Shown here: positions 1 through 11,026 of the stretch, one piece after another | Layout of the letters: each line of letters opens with the position of its first letter | Numbering within the stretch: the first letter of the stretch is position 1 | Assembly (NCBI GenBank): GCA_033964015.1 | Contig: CM066920.1 | Location: 7,779,912 to 7,843,911 of the forward strand | Reading direction: 5' to 3' | DNA length: 64,000 nucleotides | From: Scolanthus callimorphus | Taxonomy: Eukaryota > Cnidaria > Anthozoa > Actiniaria > Edwardsiidae | Notes under the pieces: model-generated | Seen by the model: the letters and a program-made list of their open reading frames with translations, nothing else | Told to the model about the DNA's origin: nothing | Database searches by the model: none | Made by a program: the position numbers and the translations under genes

Positions 1-215
1 CAGGTATAACGATCGACTTTTCATGGTTCAGCGGTATTCCCATTTGGGTATCGCTGGCGCGTCCGTGTCTGCGCGCCCCCACACAGGTAAACCAAGACCC
101 CAACATCATCATCAGTTTTTCCCATCTGGCACGGGATCGGCTCCGCTTTTAGCCAGTGGCTAAATCTATATATTATGTAAACCACTGACCTTATTTTCAA
201 GCGTTTTTTAAACAA
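1..215. other. Left flank of the duplicated block
   Basis: No gene is seen. A short motif near 147-170 (CTTTTAGCCAGTGGCTAAAT) recurs near 12832-12851 and 39500-39519, so it is probably the end of a dispersed repeat. Homology to the start of unit 3 (55078 onward) begins at about position 216. Confidence 0.5.
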
Positions 216-690
216 CCGTGAGTGGATGAAAAAATGAGAAGCATGGCCGTAAAAGAGAAACAAGCAAAATAGTTTTAGCAAAACCACACTATACTATATG
301 TTATATAGGAGGATCCTTTGTTTTACAATTTGAGGTCATTAGCATAAGCAATGCAGAATCAGACCGTTCGAGAGAGCTATAAAATGATGAGTTCTGAAAA
401 TCGATAGAGGACTGACTAGAGGACTATAAATGAAACATTTCAAAATTTCAAGCTGATATCTCGAATTCTAAGTGCGGGTGCAACGTAGGAAATATGTGAG
501 CTAATGAGCGTTTTGCCCCAATGATTTCACACAATTTTGAAAAGCTTCAACTAGCCTAAACAAGCCCCCGCTTGTGCAGAAACGCCATAGAGTCAACATG
601 GAGAGGTCCCAATAAAAGTTGCATTGTAAATGGGTTGCGAAATCGAGTAATATGAAGTACCGTCCGCCAAAAAGGACAGTCCATTGTTCG

Positions 691-743
691 CTATGACAAA
701 CACGGCAGATAGGCAGAGAGAAACACATTCACAGTAGCGCCAA
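691..743 (-). CDS. Candidate last exon of gene A (weak)
   Basis: On the minus strand a pyrimidine-rich tract ending CTTCCTTAG is followed by 53 nt that stay in the phase left by the GTATGT donor of the TSP1/EGF exon. They add 17 residues, then TAG. The same segment is present in units 2 and 3, but an 8-bp deletion near 2488 removes the acceptor next to gene A copy 2. No domain is recognisable in so short a tail, so splicing here is a guess. Confidence 0.2.
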
Positions 744-957
744 CTAAGGAAGCATATTTGTTTTATAAATAGCTTCAAAAATGATGGAAATAGGTCAAGA
801 CTTCAAAGCTAGATTTTGAAAGCTAGATGCAGCGTTTTAAAATTTTGTGAATGTAAACAAGGACGTCACCAAGGATCGGCCGATTGAGCCAACTTTATCA
901 GCAACATATATAGCTTACGAGATACTATAAGGTCGAGTCTCGCTCAAACTGAAACAT

Positions 958-1167
958 CTACCACTGCAAAGAGGCAGGGGTGGTTACGAATCTAGTGCGC
1001 CTCTGCGTCCCCGTGCTTCCACAAGGAAGAGAGCAAGCTGACCATGCTGACCAAGCTGATACTAGGCAGTTTCTTGCAACGCAACGCCGTCTTCGCCAAG
1101 CATCGACATTAGGGACGATTAAAATAGCAGACACGAAGGCAGCTACAAGGAATTTTTGCGGCAGCAT
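958..1167 (-). pseudogene. TSP1/EGF gene A, copy 1, truncated
   Basis: The ATG (1165-1167) opens a signal peptide of the same type as the intact copies, followed by the Arg-rich start and the TSP1 core (WSAWSACSLPCG). Relative to the copy at 2664-2999, about 100 bp are missing, covering the EGF-like cysteines and the splice donor. An extra A near 968-970 also shifts the frame, so the protein would end shortly after the TSP1 arginines. Loss of the last three or more cysteines makes a stable fold unlikely. It reads as a broken tandem copy. Confidence 0.85.
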
Positions 1168-1750
1168 CTTTGACAAATTGACCCGACTGGGATTGCGTGT
1201 GAGAGCTACCTTCAATACGAGTGCAATCTGAATGCATAAGATGTCACTCTCTTTTGTATTGAACTCGTCACGGAGGTTGAATTTCCCCCATTCCAAAACG
1301 TCAGGTCTTTATTATTAACATGGCTTCTATAGGTCCGTATTGCCGCGATGGGGGCAATACAAGGACATTCTTTCCACATGAGGTCTAATATTGGACAAAA
1401 GTAGAAACCCACCCGCAGCTATTACGAATCCTGCTATCTGATTGGCCTCCCTACGCACTATCTACATGATAGATAGTGAGCAGCCAAAAAGGGGGCGTAA
1501 AACAATACTCGAAGGCAGTTGCAGTGGGTTTCTCCTCAAACAATTTTAGACTAATCGTTCTCGTATAGAATATATATAGTCAACATCTATAGTCATAGAA
1601 AAATTTGAACTCGTTGTCTAAGTAATTTATAAAAAAAACTCGCACTCGTGCGTACTACTTATAAAACGTTGACAATAATAAACATTGAAGTAGAAAAGTC
1701 ATCATTTTAAAGTTCAGAAAACGTAGCGTACAATGACGTTGTGCATTGGA

Positions 1751-2160
1751 CTAGTCCGGCGGATCAGCGTAAAAATTGCGCATTTTTGGCTAAAGACACC
1801 AAACTTTGCATGTCAATAGTTTTCAGTATTTTATTGAAGATAAGATATGGAGGCACGCTAAATTCTATTCGTAGCGAAAGCTAGAACAGTTTTAATGTGA
1901 ACCATTGTTTTGGCATTGGCAGCCATCTTTGAATCCTTTGTTATTCATGAGCTCTGCGGCACTTAGTGGAATCTTCCATCGTCCGTGTTGATAGAGTATA
2001 GCACAGTACTTGGAGAAAATTTCATGCCAAAATTTCAGAGACATTCACAAGCTTCTTTTTACACATTCGACACATGAGGTACCAATTATCCCGATCTTTT
2101 TTTAGAATTTGTTGGTCATTCTCGAAACATTTCATCAAATCTCAGTCAGGCTATTGACTA
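1751..2160. other. Spacer between the two local copies
   Basis: No gene, repeat or hairpin is recognised. It is AT-rich and has no match in units 2 or 3, so it was brought in or left over when the gene A segment doubled. Confidence 0.5.
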
Positions 2161-2663
2161 CAAATGAAACATTTCAAAATTTCAAGCTGATATCTCGAAT
2201 TCTAAGTGCGGGTGCAACGTTTGAATTCAGAGGAAATATGTGAGCTAATGAGCGTTTTGCTCCAATGATTTCCCACAATTTTGAAAAGATTCAACTAGCC
2301 TAAACAAGCCCCCCGCTTGTACAAAAACGCCATAGAGTCAACATGGAGAGGTCCAATACAAGTTGCATTGTAAATGGGTTGCGAAATCGAGTAATATGAA
2401 GTACCGTCCGCCAAAAAGGAAAGTCCGTTGTTCGCTATGACAAACACGGCAGATAGGCAGAGAGAAACACATTCACAGTAGCGCCAAGCATATTTGTTTT
2501 ATAAATAGCTTCAAAATGATGGAAATAGGTCAATACTTTTTTCAAAACTAGATTTTCAAAGCTAGATGCAGCGTTTTAAAATTTTGTGAATGTAAACAAG
2601 GACGTCACCAAGGATCGGCCGATTGAGCCAACTTTATCAGCAACATAAATAGCTTACGAGATA

Positions 2664-2999
2664 CTACATACCAGATGAACAACATTGCCCAGTGAAGCCA
2701 GCAGTGCAGCTGCATCCTGTTAGTAAATTTGTGCCTCCATTTTGGCAAGCGTCCCTATTACAAGGTCGAGTCTGGCTCAAACTGAAACAGCTTCCACTGC
2801 AAGAGGCAGGGGTGGTTACGAATCTCGTGCGCCTCTGGGTCCCCGTGCTTCCACAAGGAAGAGAGCAAGCTGACCATGCTGACCAAGCTGATACTTGGCA
2901 GTTTCTTGCAACGCAACGCCGTCTTCGCCAAGCATCGACATTAGGGACGATTAAAATAGCAGACACGAAGGCAGCTACAAGGAATTTTTGCGGCAGCAT
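2664..2999 (-). CDS. Secreted TSP1/EGF-like protein, gene A copy 2
   Basis: An open frame from ATG (2997-2999) gives 111 residues. Residues 1-23 are a signal peptide (MLPQKF followed by a hydrophobic core and ending NVDA). Residues 24-36 are basic (WRRRRC). A TSP1 repeat follows, with the WSAWSAC motif (a W-x-x-W C-mannosylation pattern), CG and RTR, and six cysteines ending at CNRDAC. An EGF-like tail has NGG, C-x-C, G-F-T-G and CC. The stop at 2664-2666 overlaps a consensus donor: GTATGT starts after 2672, so this may be the first exon of a longer gene. Function is not known. TSP1 modules bind glycans and matrix proteins, so an extracellular matrix or recognition role is an inference. This copy has no visible lesion in the exon. 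Confidence 0.75.
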   Translation of the reverse strand: MLPQKFLVAAFVSAILIVPNVDAWRRRRCVARNCQVSAWSAWSACSLPCGSTGTQRRTRFVTTPASCSGSCFSLSQTRPCNRDACQNGGTNLLTGCSCTAGFTGQCCSSGM

Positions 3000-3573
3000 C
3001 TTTGACAAATTGACCCGATTGGGATTGCGTGTGAGAGCTACTTTCAATACGAGTGCAATCTGAATGCATAAGATGTCACTCTCTTTTGTATTGAACTCGT
3101 CACGGAGGTTGAATTTCCCCCATTCCAAAACGTCAGGTCTTTATTGTTAACATGGCTTCTATAGGTCCGTATTGCCGCGATGGGGGCAATACAAGGACAT
3201 TCTTTCCACGAGGTCTAATATTGGACAAAAGTAGAAACCCACTCGCAGCTATTACGAATCCTGCTATCTGATTGGCCTCCCTACGCACTATCTACATGAT
3301 AGATAGTGAGCAGCCAAAAAGGGGGCGTAAAACAATACTCGAAGGCAGTTGCAGTTTCTCCTCAAACAATTTTAGACTAATCGTTCTCGTATAGAATATA
3401 TATAGTCAACATCTATAGTCATAGAAAAATTTGAACTCGTTGTCTAAGTAATGTATAAAAATCTCGCAGTCGTGAGTACTACTTATAAAACGTTGACAAT
3501 AATAAACGTTGAAGTAGAAAAGTCATCATTTTAATGTTCAGATAACGTAGGGTACAATGACGTTGTGCATTGG

Positions 3574-3729
3574 ACGTGATTTTATCAGGCCTAAAGCATC
3601 CTTTGTAACTTTTTATAACTATTTTTAAAATATCAGGCGATATTGGGAAATACGGTAGAAGGCAATTAGGCGATATTCGGCATCTTGCCACTCTGTGTTG
3701 TTGTGGGCCGTCAATATTTTAATTAAACT
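3574..3729. other. Gene A upstream flank
   Basis: This is AT-rich sequence 5' of gene A on the minus strand, shared by all three units. No promoter element could be assigned. The SINE target site lies at its right end. Confidence 0.4.
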
Positions 3730-4127
3730 AACTATTTTTATTTAAACAGTGGTAGAGCGCCGGGCTTATGTTCGGGAGGTTGGGAGTTCAAACCCTGGCC
3801 GGGCCAACACTCAGGGTCTTTTTCTAATAATTGAGGAGAAGGTGCTGCCTTTGCTCTAACATCTGCAAATGGTTAGACCTTCGCGTCTTCTCGGATAAGG
3901 ACGTTAAACCGTAGGCCCCGTCTCTCACATACACTACACTAACCGGAACCAGAGGGACGTTAAAGAACCACTAGGACCGTCGGAAGTTGCCCAACCTCAG
4001 TGTCACAGAACTCACAATACTAACACACACTCATGTTTATAAAGCTGGTTCTTATAGGATGAGTTATCCATTAATGTAAAGCGCTTTGAGCCGCGAGGAT
4101 AAAGCGCTATATAAGCACGTTATTATT
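3730..4127 (+). mobile_element. tRNA-headed SINE, unit 1 only
   Basis: It is flanked by an 8-bp target duplication ATTAAACT (3722-3729 and 4128-4135). Units 2 and 3 show a single ATTAAACT with no insert (near 29101 and 56864), giving clean empty sites. The head has an A-box-like AGTGGTAGAGCGC and a B-box-like GAGTTCAAACCC, as in tRNA-derived SINEs. The tail ends AAAGCGCTATATAAGCACG then (TTA)n, a 3' end style shared by many SINE/LINE pairs. It inserted after the units diverged. Confidence 0.85.
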
Positions 4128-4135
4128 ATTAAACT

Positions 4136-4925
4136 GTTTTTGCCCGAATTATTTTGTATTATTACTTATTATTATAGTAATATTCGTTAGAGTGGAAGAA
4201 TGTATTCATCGAAAAGAACAAAAAAGGGGAGAAAATGCAAATAAAAGGTGTTTGAGCACTTGCGGACAGAGCGAGCGCAATACCGGTTTTTAATTTGAAA
4301 ATATCGAAGAATCGCGATAAAAACGAAATTATACTTTTGAGACTGCACTCCACAAAGTACTGACGGCGTTGGAAGGAAATCCCTATGGGTTAGATGGCAC
4401 GAGAGGCTCATGGTCTTGCAAGGATCGAGATCATAAGAGTGTAATCTCCATTTGCGAAAGTTGAGGACTGGAGGCATTCAAAAACAGTCCTTGATCGAAG
4501 AAGCAATGACCATGACCCCATTGGGGCTATGAGAACATTCTTAAACTCATTAATATTCACCAAGCTTAAACAAAATAATTGAATTACCGAACGAGTGCAA
4601 TATCCGTGTGTTAAAGCGTCCTTTTGGCAAATATTGGAACGAGGGTTTAAACATATTAGAGTTCTTAATTTCATTAACAAGACATCAAGCTTTTTAAAAC
4701 AATCCCAAGTGTAGGGGTTCGGATACGCGGCCTGATTAAATTTGCCATAAAGGTTTGAGACTTTATTTCTTTCTTCTCCGAAATTTAATGATTCGTTTGA
4801 CGAGCTATATCCAAACAAGTTGTTAAAAATTTGCCTCATTGTTTTCAACTCACTTCTCCTGAGTGATGATGTCGCTCCTAAATAGAAAAGGTCAACCTCG
4901 TCCCCAGTCTTATGGCAGTTATGGG
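4136..4925. other. Gene-free stretch shared by all units
   Basis: A minus-strand open frame of 250 codons (4408-5160) crosses this stretch and runs into the adjacent foldback. Its counterparts in units 2 (29580-29885) and 3 (57332-57649) are broken by indels, and no domain or splice pattern is recognisable. It is therefore not called as a gene. Confidence 0.4.
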
Positions 4926-5085
4926 TCATTTTCAAGATGGTGGTTGGTCTTGACCGTTTCGAAACTAAGGACAACATCGTTCCCATGGCCTCACACAGTG
5001 GTCGTGTGACTCGGCCCCCTCCAGGGGTCTGTGCTCGACCAACCGCCATCGTGAAAATTACCCACAAGACCCTGGGACGAGTTCG
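4926..5085. mobile_element. Foldback MITE (CCAGGGTCTT family), degraded
   Basis: The pattern TTCAAGATGG, GTTTCGAAAC, AACATCGTTCCCATG, CACACAGTGGTC and CACAAGACCCTGG matches the better preserved palindrome at 61181-61391, which has the same order of motifs. Copies exist in all three units (about 29830-29995 and 57590-57735). The unit 2 copy contains a long poly-C run at about 29917-29938. Confidence 0.7.
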
Positions 5086-5667
5086 TAGTATCCCTATATG
5101 CTTTGCAGTAAATAGGAAACACAGCATTTGCAGTACCTTTTGTTTTCTTTGAACTGTCAACTCGCGCCAACGGGATGGCTTCCCGCCACATTTTCCCTAC
5201 TCTTTAGTAGGTTGCACCCGCGTGACACATAAGACATTATTACTATTTGTAGTAACCAGCGATGCGTCATGGGAGAGCCCCATAAACATTGTAAAATACG
5301 GGGTCCACATTTAGGCTTATTTAATATTGCCGTCTCTCTCAGGATACAACAAAATTGTAATCAAGAAAATTTGCCAAAAATTATCGACCTTCGGACGTAG
5401 CAAAACTTTAAAATTAAGAAATCGGCCCCTTTCATTTCGAAGGTCTGTAACTATTTTCTCTCATATCTCTATCAAAAAAAAGCAGGAAATGTCAACAATT
5501 GCAGATACTCCAGAAACACCGTTGTTTTGCCGAATGTTGACACGAGGAAGAAAAACAACAGGCATCCCGCGTGGAGTCGTATAAAACAAGACATTTGCTG
5601 AGTCACATAGGGTACAACCATTGTTATAAATAGGTGTATATAACTAGTAATTAAATGTAAAACATAC
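5086..5667. other. Intergenic between foldback and gene B
   Basis: This is conserved in all units without a recognisable gene. The short plus-strand open frame at 5327-5584 begins at TTG and has no domain, so it is not called. Confidence 0.4.
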
Positions 5668-6022
5668 CCAATTCACAGCAACTGCCTGTATACCCGGCTT
5701 TGCAGCGACAACCTCCAACCATGGGTGTACCACCATTTCGACAAGCATTCCTATTACAAGGTCTGGTTTCTTGCAAATGGTACGGACAGATACCACCGCA
5801 CTGCTCACCTACGATTTTTCGCCGCGTGCGCGACTGTAAACCTGCACTTCCACAAGGATGAGTGCAAGCTGAGAATGGAGACCAAGAGGATACCTGGCAG
5901 TTTCGTGGGTGGCAGGGGGGAGCAGATCGTCGTCTGCGTCTACGTCGCCAAGCATCAATCTGAGATATCAAAAGAATCGCCACGAAGGCTGCGAAGAATA
6001 CTCTTTGAAGCGATCACATCAT
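5668..6022 (-). pseudogene. TSP1/EGF gene B, unit 1 copy, broken start
   Basis: Gene B is a paralogue of gene A. It has a signal peptide, then a seven-arginine stretch, a TSP1 core (SSWSPFSACTHPCGSAG, RTRR), CNRNAC and an EGF-like tail (NGGTPMVGGCRCKAGYTG, CC). The frame runs to a GTATGT donor at 5662-5667. In unit 2 the signal peptide starts ATG ATG TCG CTT. Here three extra bases turn this into ATG ATG TGA, an in-frame stop directly after the start. No other in-frame ATG precedes the hydrophobic core. Either the copy is dead or the three bases are an error. The downstream cysteines are all present. Confidence 0.7.
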
Positions 6023-8310
6023 TGGTTGAGTTGAGCCGATGCGATTAGATCGACATACTCTTGCACAACGGATGCACATGCAAGTGGAATCAGGCAGAGA
6101 TCAGGCACTCTTTAAATAATAAGTGTGGCACGTGAGACGAATGTGGAGTCACTCCGCATTGCAAATACTAGTCTTTCATTGCTAAACACGTAAACAAAAG
6201 TGCAGTTAAGTCGATTTCCCATTGGAAGTAGAAGGAAACCGCAAGAAATCATTTTAATCTTTCCTGTTTTAATCATTTCTCTCGGCGGAAAACCTTGGAA
6301 GATTGGGAGAGCGGAAATGACATGTTTGTTTTTCGGCTTGAATCATTTTCAAACTTTTTTGTAAAAGGTATTTACTACCTTACCTTGGGCATAATTTACT
6401 AAATTTGTACACTAGTAAGAAATACTCAAATACAATGTTAATTTTTGCGCTGATCAAAGTATCACCTCCTCAGCCCATCAAAATTTAGAATGTTTCCTTT
6501 GGTATAAGGACTTCTTGTGTATAAAATCTTATTCATAATATGCGTTAGAAGTTCGATCATTTCCGATTTGTCAGCAAGGTTTTCCTCGAACTAGAAGTAT
6601 TTAAAGGGAGCCTGTCACGAAACTGCGCAGCTGTTCTGCGCATCTCACAACAAAGAAGTATCGTCCCGTAACGATGGCCAGGCGAAGGCTAAAAGCCTCG
6701 AAAACAATCGTTCATAATCTCGCTATTTCTCGATCCATCTCTAATAGGATGGTGTAATTAGTGACAGTCTTCCTTATACACTTCTATCCGGTCAGGGTCG
6801 CAGGTAAGGCATCAAATGACTGTTCAAGGCGGACTACTTCATAAGGAAGACACTAGGCCAGGAGAGACGTATGTGAGTCCGGAAATAATACGAGTTCCAG
6901 ATTCTTAATTGATCTCCCAAGTACAAGTTCAAGAAACAAAAGGAAATCATAAGAGTTCTTGAAATAATAGTGCGCGCTACTTCATCCAATCAGCAAAGGC
7001 CTTCCTCAAATGGAGTCACCAGAGCCCCCCTGCGATGACTCCCCTCCGGTTTTTCTAAACATCGGTTGAAAATAAATTCGGGTTTGCTTAGTTTTTTTTT
7101 AATCCACTTCGAGGACAGTGTTTCGAAATCCTGATAAATCATCTAATGTTTGATATATTACATCAATTAAGGACATGGCCGGTCAATATAAAGGACAAGC
7201 GCGAGCACGGCACACTCAAACAGGAACAGGTTTAAGCTCTCTCTCCGTTACCTCCCTGTTGACCTGTAGCCGAAAATGTTTACACGACCTTCAAACCTGG
7301 CCGAGTATCGTATGTAAAGATATCTAAAGCAATAGGAGATTTGAACAAAACAATTTAAAAACAAACACTTAATATATGCGCACAGTGGCGCACAGTCCAA
7401 TATCCAAGCATCATATTAGCAAATATTGGAAGGTGAAAGGTTTATACAGCAAATAAGAGATCAAATCATCACAATCAAATCATCACAATTCAAATTTCTA
7501 AGTGACTTGATTAAGGTGACTCTCACAAAATGAAACGCGTTTTTCAGAATTTTTTTTAACTCACACGCGTCGCGTCAAAAATGGATATTTCTGAGCTCTG
7601 GATATATGTTAAACCTCGATTATTGGTGCTTTTAACTATTTGTTCGAATTTATTTTTAAGGGCCGCATTTACTTATGTAAGCCGATATTCTAACAGTGGT
7701 ATTTTTACAAAAGTCCCTCTCGTGCGAAAAATCTTTGCGCGTTTTTTCTAAACTTCGGATTTGGGGTCATTCGACCTTCGTTTTCTTGACATTCAAGTTT
7801 GAAGAAAATTGTACGAGCGAAAATTGCAGTACAAGATAGCCAAAAAATGACCATGAAAGTGGAGTAATATCAATGTGCGTTTATTAGACTGCCAATATAA
7901 ATCCGATTTATACGACTTACGAGCTCAGCAATCCACTTATTCCTCGTGAGTTTAAGTTCAAAATTTCATGGCCGTAGCTTTACAGATAGATTCTCGTCTG
8001 AATAAAAAGCGCGATTAAACTTTTCCAGAAACATATATACTCACTTATATGTTTCTGCTTTTTCAGTACAGTACTCTTGGAGCAAGAAAACTAGAAATAA
8101 GTTAAAAATTGTTGTTTCAGTCTCAGAGCTTGTTTCAGTTCAGTGCACACATCAGACCCTTTCAAAGGCAAAGCTGTATTTTGGCGCGGAGGAAGAGGAA
8201 TGAAGGCATCTTTCTAAGGATCGAACAGTATATTCTCTTCGAAGCGCTGTGATTTCGACTTCCGGTTTGTTGTTGTCATTTATTCCAGGCAAAACGAAAA
8301 AAATATATAA
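6023..8310. other. Intergenic, no gene recognised
   Basis: It is AT-rich and shared with unit 2, and the part right of about 7205 also with unit 3. Near 6990-7040 there is a decayed end of the GAGCC/CCCGGCTCG foldback family (CAATCAGCAAAGG ... CACCAGAGCC). At 7218-7267 is a segment (CAGGAACAGG ... CTCCCTGTTGACCTG) that marks the breakpoint of independent insertions in units 2 and 3. No open frame of note. Confidence 0.5.
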
Positions 8311-8625
8311 CTAGAAGTTTCTAATAGAAAGTGAAATGCTCGCGGCAACAGAGAATGTGCCTCCTCTGTATGGTATGCTAATCGGCCAATAGAAATCATC
8401 AGAAGAGCAATATCGAAGGCAAATGATTTCTTTTGTCATTAATACCAATTTGGCATGATGACCACGCAAAGAAATTCGACTGTTTCCCTTGCGAGTCATG
8501 TGAGTGAAAAAAAATTAAAAATACACCACATTTACGTGTGCTTTTGCACAATTCATTCACGTAAAACAAACTCTTCTTTATTTCTCTGATTTTTTCCCCC
8601 TTCGATACTTGGTATGATAATATAA

Positions 8626-8749
8626 AAGCACTTATTTACTGGAACCTCAGGAAAGCAGTATGTTTTGCGGTCCCCGGAGCTGAGGAAACATCAGCGGTCT
8701 TGGGACCACAAAACATACTGTTTCCCTTGGTCCAAGTAAATAAGTGTTA
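8626..8749. mobile_element. Hairpin MITE-like element
   Basis: Arms of roughly 50 bp pair with mismatches: AGCACTTATTTACT on the left against AGTAAATAAGTGTT on the right, with AGTATGTTTTG matching CAAAACATACT. It lies inside the unit-1-only insertion. Confidence 0.75.
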
Positions 8750-9473
8750 ATTATTGGACTGTGAGGTCAGTTTACCATGTGTATGCACTTTGCATGTTGA
8801 ATACGTATTTCACTTTAAAAACAGCATTACACTGTATAGCCTAAAATAAATGCAATTCTGTTTTGCCAACCATCAAATTTATTTCAGCATCGAAGGTAAA
8901 ATAACATACAGTTTTTAAAAGGTGAACAGAACTATAGGTTAACTTTAACAGAAAAAAATACCTGAAGTCTTGGGTGTCCACTATTTTAATCATCACTGGC
9001 TTTGTCTTGCTGAATTTATTCACAGTCGAATTGATAGTAGTACCATTTGTATCAGGAATCTATAAGTTATCTAGGACAGAGCTAACATCCTAATGTAACC
9101 ATTTCGATAACTGTTCTCTGTGTATACCATGTATTGTAATGGCACAACCTTCCTGCATAATATGCTTGTCTTGCTTGGCATTCATTATGAAAAGGGAAGG
9201 TCAGTCCTATTGAGAGAAAGCGAAATGTGCTTTGGTTGGAAATCACTATATCCCAATGGTTGAAACCAGAAATCTATATAAATCTATATAAATCTTTTAT
9301 CATACTTCGTTTTATTCAAGAAATGAAGAGAACTGTCAAAACAGTAATTTGTTAGGGATTAGAGTAAGGATGGGGTTTTGGTTTGTTTAGATATGATTTT
9401 TACTGTATATTCCTCGTTCTATATATGATAAATTACATAAAATGCCATAAAATTAGTGACCTGACCAGCAAAC

Positions 9474-9540
9474 TCTCTCGTAGTCTAGTGGTTAGAGTCT
9501 CGGGTTTATAATGATGTTGGTCCAGGATCAAATCAGCAAT
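9474..9540 (+). mobile_element. tRNA-like SINE head
   Basis: TAGTCTAGTGGTTAGAGT matches the A box and D-arm of eukaryotic tRNA genes, and GGTCCAGGATCAAATC lies where a degenerate B box should be. It lacks a closed acceptor stem, so this is a tRNA-derived repeat head, not a tRNA gene. Confidence 0.55.
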
Positions 9541-10378
9541 AATTTTTATAAGCTTTTTTTCTTTGAAGTTTTCTGAAAAATCTAAGTATTTGGGTCTGTT
9601 CTGGTTTCAGTCCTATTGAGAGAAAGCGAAATGTGCTTTGGTTGCCGTCGAATCTATCGTCGAAACACAGCAAAAACTCAAAAGGTCATTGTGGTATAAA
9701 ATATAATAACGGGGGTTTAAAAATTGCAAGTGAAATAAACGCAGAACTTACCTTGAAACGAAAGTCCGCTCTCAGGGCTTGGAGAGAACAGTTTTAAGTC
9801 GAAGAACCAGAGTTTACCATCGCATAGAAAATGCCATCTTGAAAATGTGACCCCCTGCAGAGGCAACCCCCTGCTGATATCGATTGGATATCGATTGTCC
9901 AGACAGACACACGAAAATCTCGACGCTTCACGTATATCATCTTGCGGCTGTCCCAGAATGCTCTGCGCGCGTAATCCAAAATTGCAAGGGCGTTAGGACT
10001 TGCTAGCGTTAGGACTTGTGCTAGCGTCTAGCGTTAGGACTTGCCAAGATTAGATATGCTCGCTCGCTAACGCTCGCTTCGCAATAATATAGCTACGATA
10101 TAACTCGCGCTCTGATTGGTCTAAATCACCGATAAAGTAATGGTAAAAGCATTAGAGCACAACTTTCTATGACTTGTGATGTTGGGCGATATGTGCGCGA
10201 AAAGAACCCAACTTTTCGTATCTCAGAATTCGTTTACGTGACTTAATGAATAGTTAAATATGTCGGTCGTCAATAGAGTACTCAAGTGTGACGTCATAAA
10301 TTTGAGAAATCTTGAATTTCCGATTTTAGTCCACGAATAATGAAAGACAAAGTGGAAAGAGAATCGGATGCAGAAAAT

Positions 10379-10565
10379 GAGGCAAATCGGTTTTGAAACG
10401 CGCGCCAAGATATGGCCACCTGAATACATAATTTTCTTTAACAAATCACTGTATTTTGGACTGCGTTCAAAACTTTATGAACGCAACCAAAAATACAGTG
10501 ATTTCTTAAAGAAAATTATGTATTCAGGGGGCCATATTTCGGTCGCGTTTCAACCGATTTGCCTC
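10379..10565. mobile_element. Long foldback element
   Basis: Arms of about 80 bp pair across a short loop: GAGGCAAATCGG on the left matches CCGATTTGCCTC on the right, with CATAATTTTCTTTAA against TTAAAGAAAATTATG. Unit 2 keeps the left arm only (about 34636-34726), where the repair scar begins. Unit 3 lacks the whole foldback (junction near 60037-60044). Confidence 0.85.
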
Positions 10566-10863
10566 AATTTTGGTGTGTAGCATTCATTTATTATGCTCTT
10601 TCCAAATCCAAGGACAAATATTGCAAAATCGATTGAATTTTTCCCATTGGACAAGAACTATCCCCTCTACTGATAGAAGTAAAAAAAAGGCAGTATCAAA
10701 CATATACCGTAATTTATTGTAAGGACTTTTGTCATCAGAAATCTTATTAAATGTTACTTGTAAATAAAATCAGTAAGTAAATAAAAAAATATTTATTTAA
10801 TTAATTAAAATAGCGTTTGTTTGACCCTTAATGACTAAACTGGAACTACTTAACGAAATGATT

Positions 10864-11020
10864 AGCCGTTTTCACACTAGAGACGGAAAACTCATCTTAG
10901 TGTGAAACCGGGACGAGACGGATTTTGACGGGAAATCGTCTGAATTCATATCAGACGGAAAACTCGTCAGACGAAAAACCCGTCATGACGAGTTTTCCGT
11001 CCTCTAGTGTGAATACGGCT
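10864..11020. mobile_element. MITE, AGCCGTTTTCACACTAG family
   Basis: The terminal inverted repeats are about 33 bp. The left begins AGCCGTTTTCACACTAGAG and the right, reverse-complemented, begins AGCCGTATTCACACTAGAGG. It is also present at 37273-37430 and 60275-60432, so it predates the duplications. The interior repeats TCAGACGG motifs. The target duplication is unclear. Confidence 0.85.
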
Positions 11021-11026
11021 ATTAAT

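Larger units (their letters stand above)
425..3573. repeat. Local tandem duplication of TSP1/EGF gene A
   Basis: In unit 1 only, the gene A segment occurs twice: about 425-1750 and about 2161-3573. The copies are collinear, beginning at AAATGAAACATTTCAAAATT and ending near GACGTTGTGCATTGGAC. Units 2 and 3 have one copy each. The 1751-2160 spacer has no match elsewhere in the window and no recognisable gene. Confidence 0.9.
8311..10080. mobile_element. Insertion of about 1.8 kb in unit 1 only
   Basis: Units 2 and 3 run straight from the poly-A/ATATATAA sequence into TAATAGCTACGATATAACTC, whereas unit 1 has this block in between. It contains a hairpin element (8626-8749) and a tRNA-like head (9474-9540), but no long open frame and no clear terminal repeats. 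It may be several nested insertions, or sequence deleted from the other units. Confidence 0.6.

Noticed and set aside
4408..5160. 250-codon minus-strand frame
   Set aside because: Its first part lies in a foldback element, its counterparts in units 2 and 3 are frameshifted, and no domain or exon border fits.
9474..9540. tRNA gene
   Set aside because: A-box-like start but no matching acceptor stem and a degenerate B box. Better explained as a SINE head.
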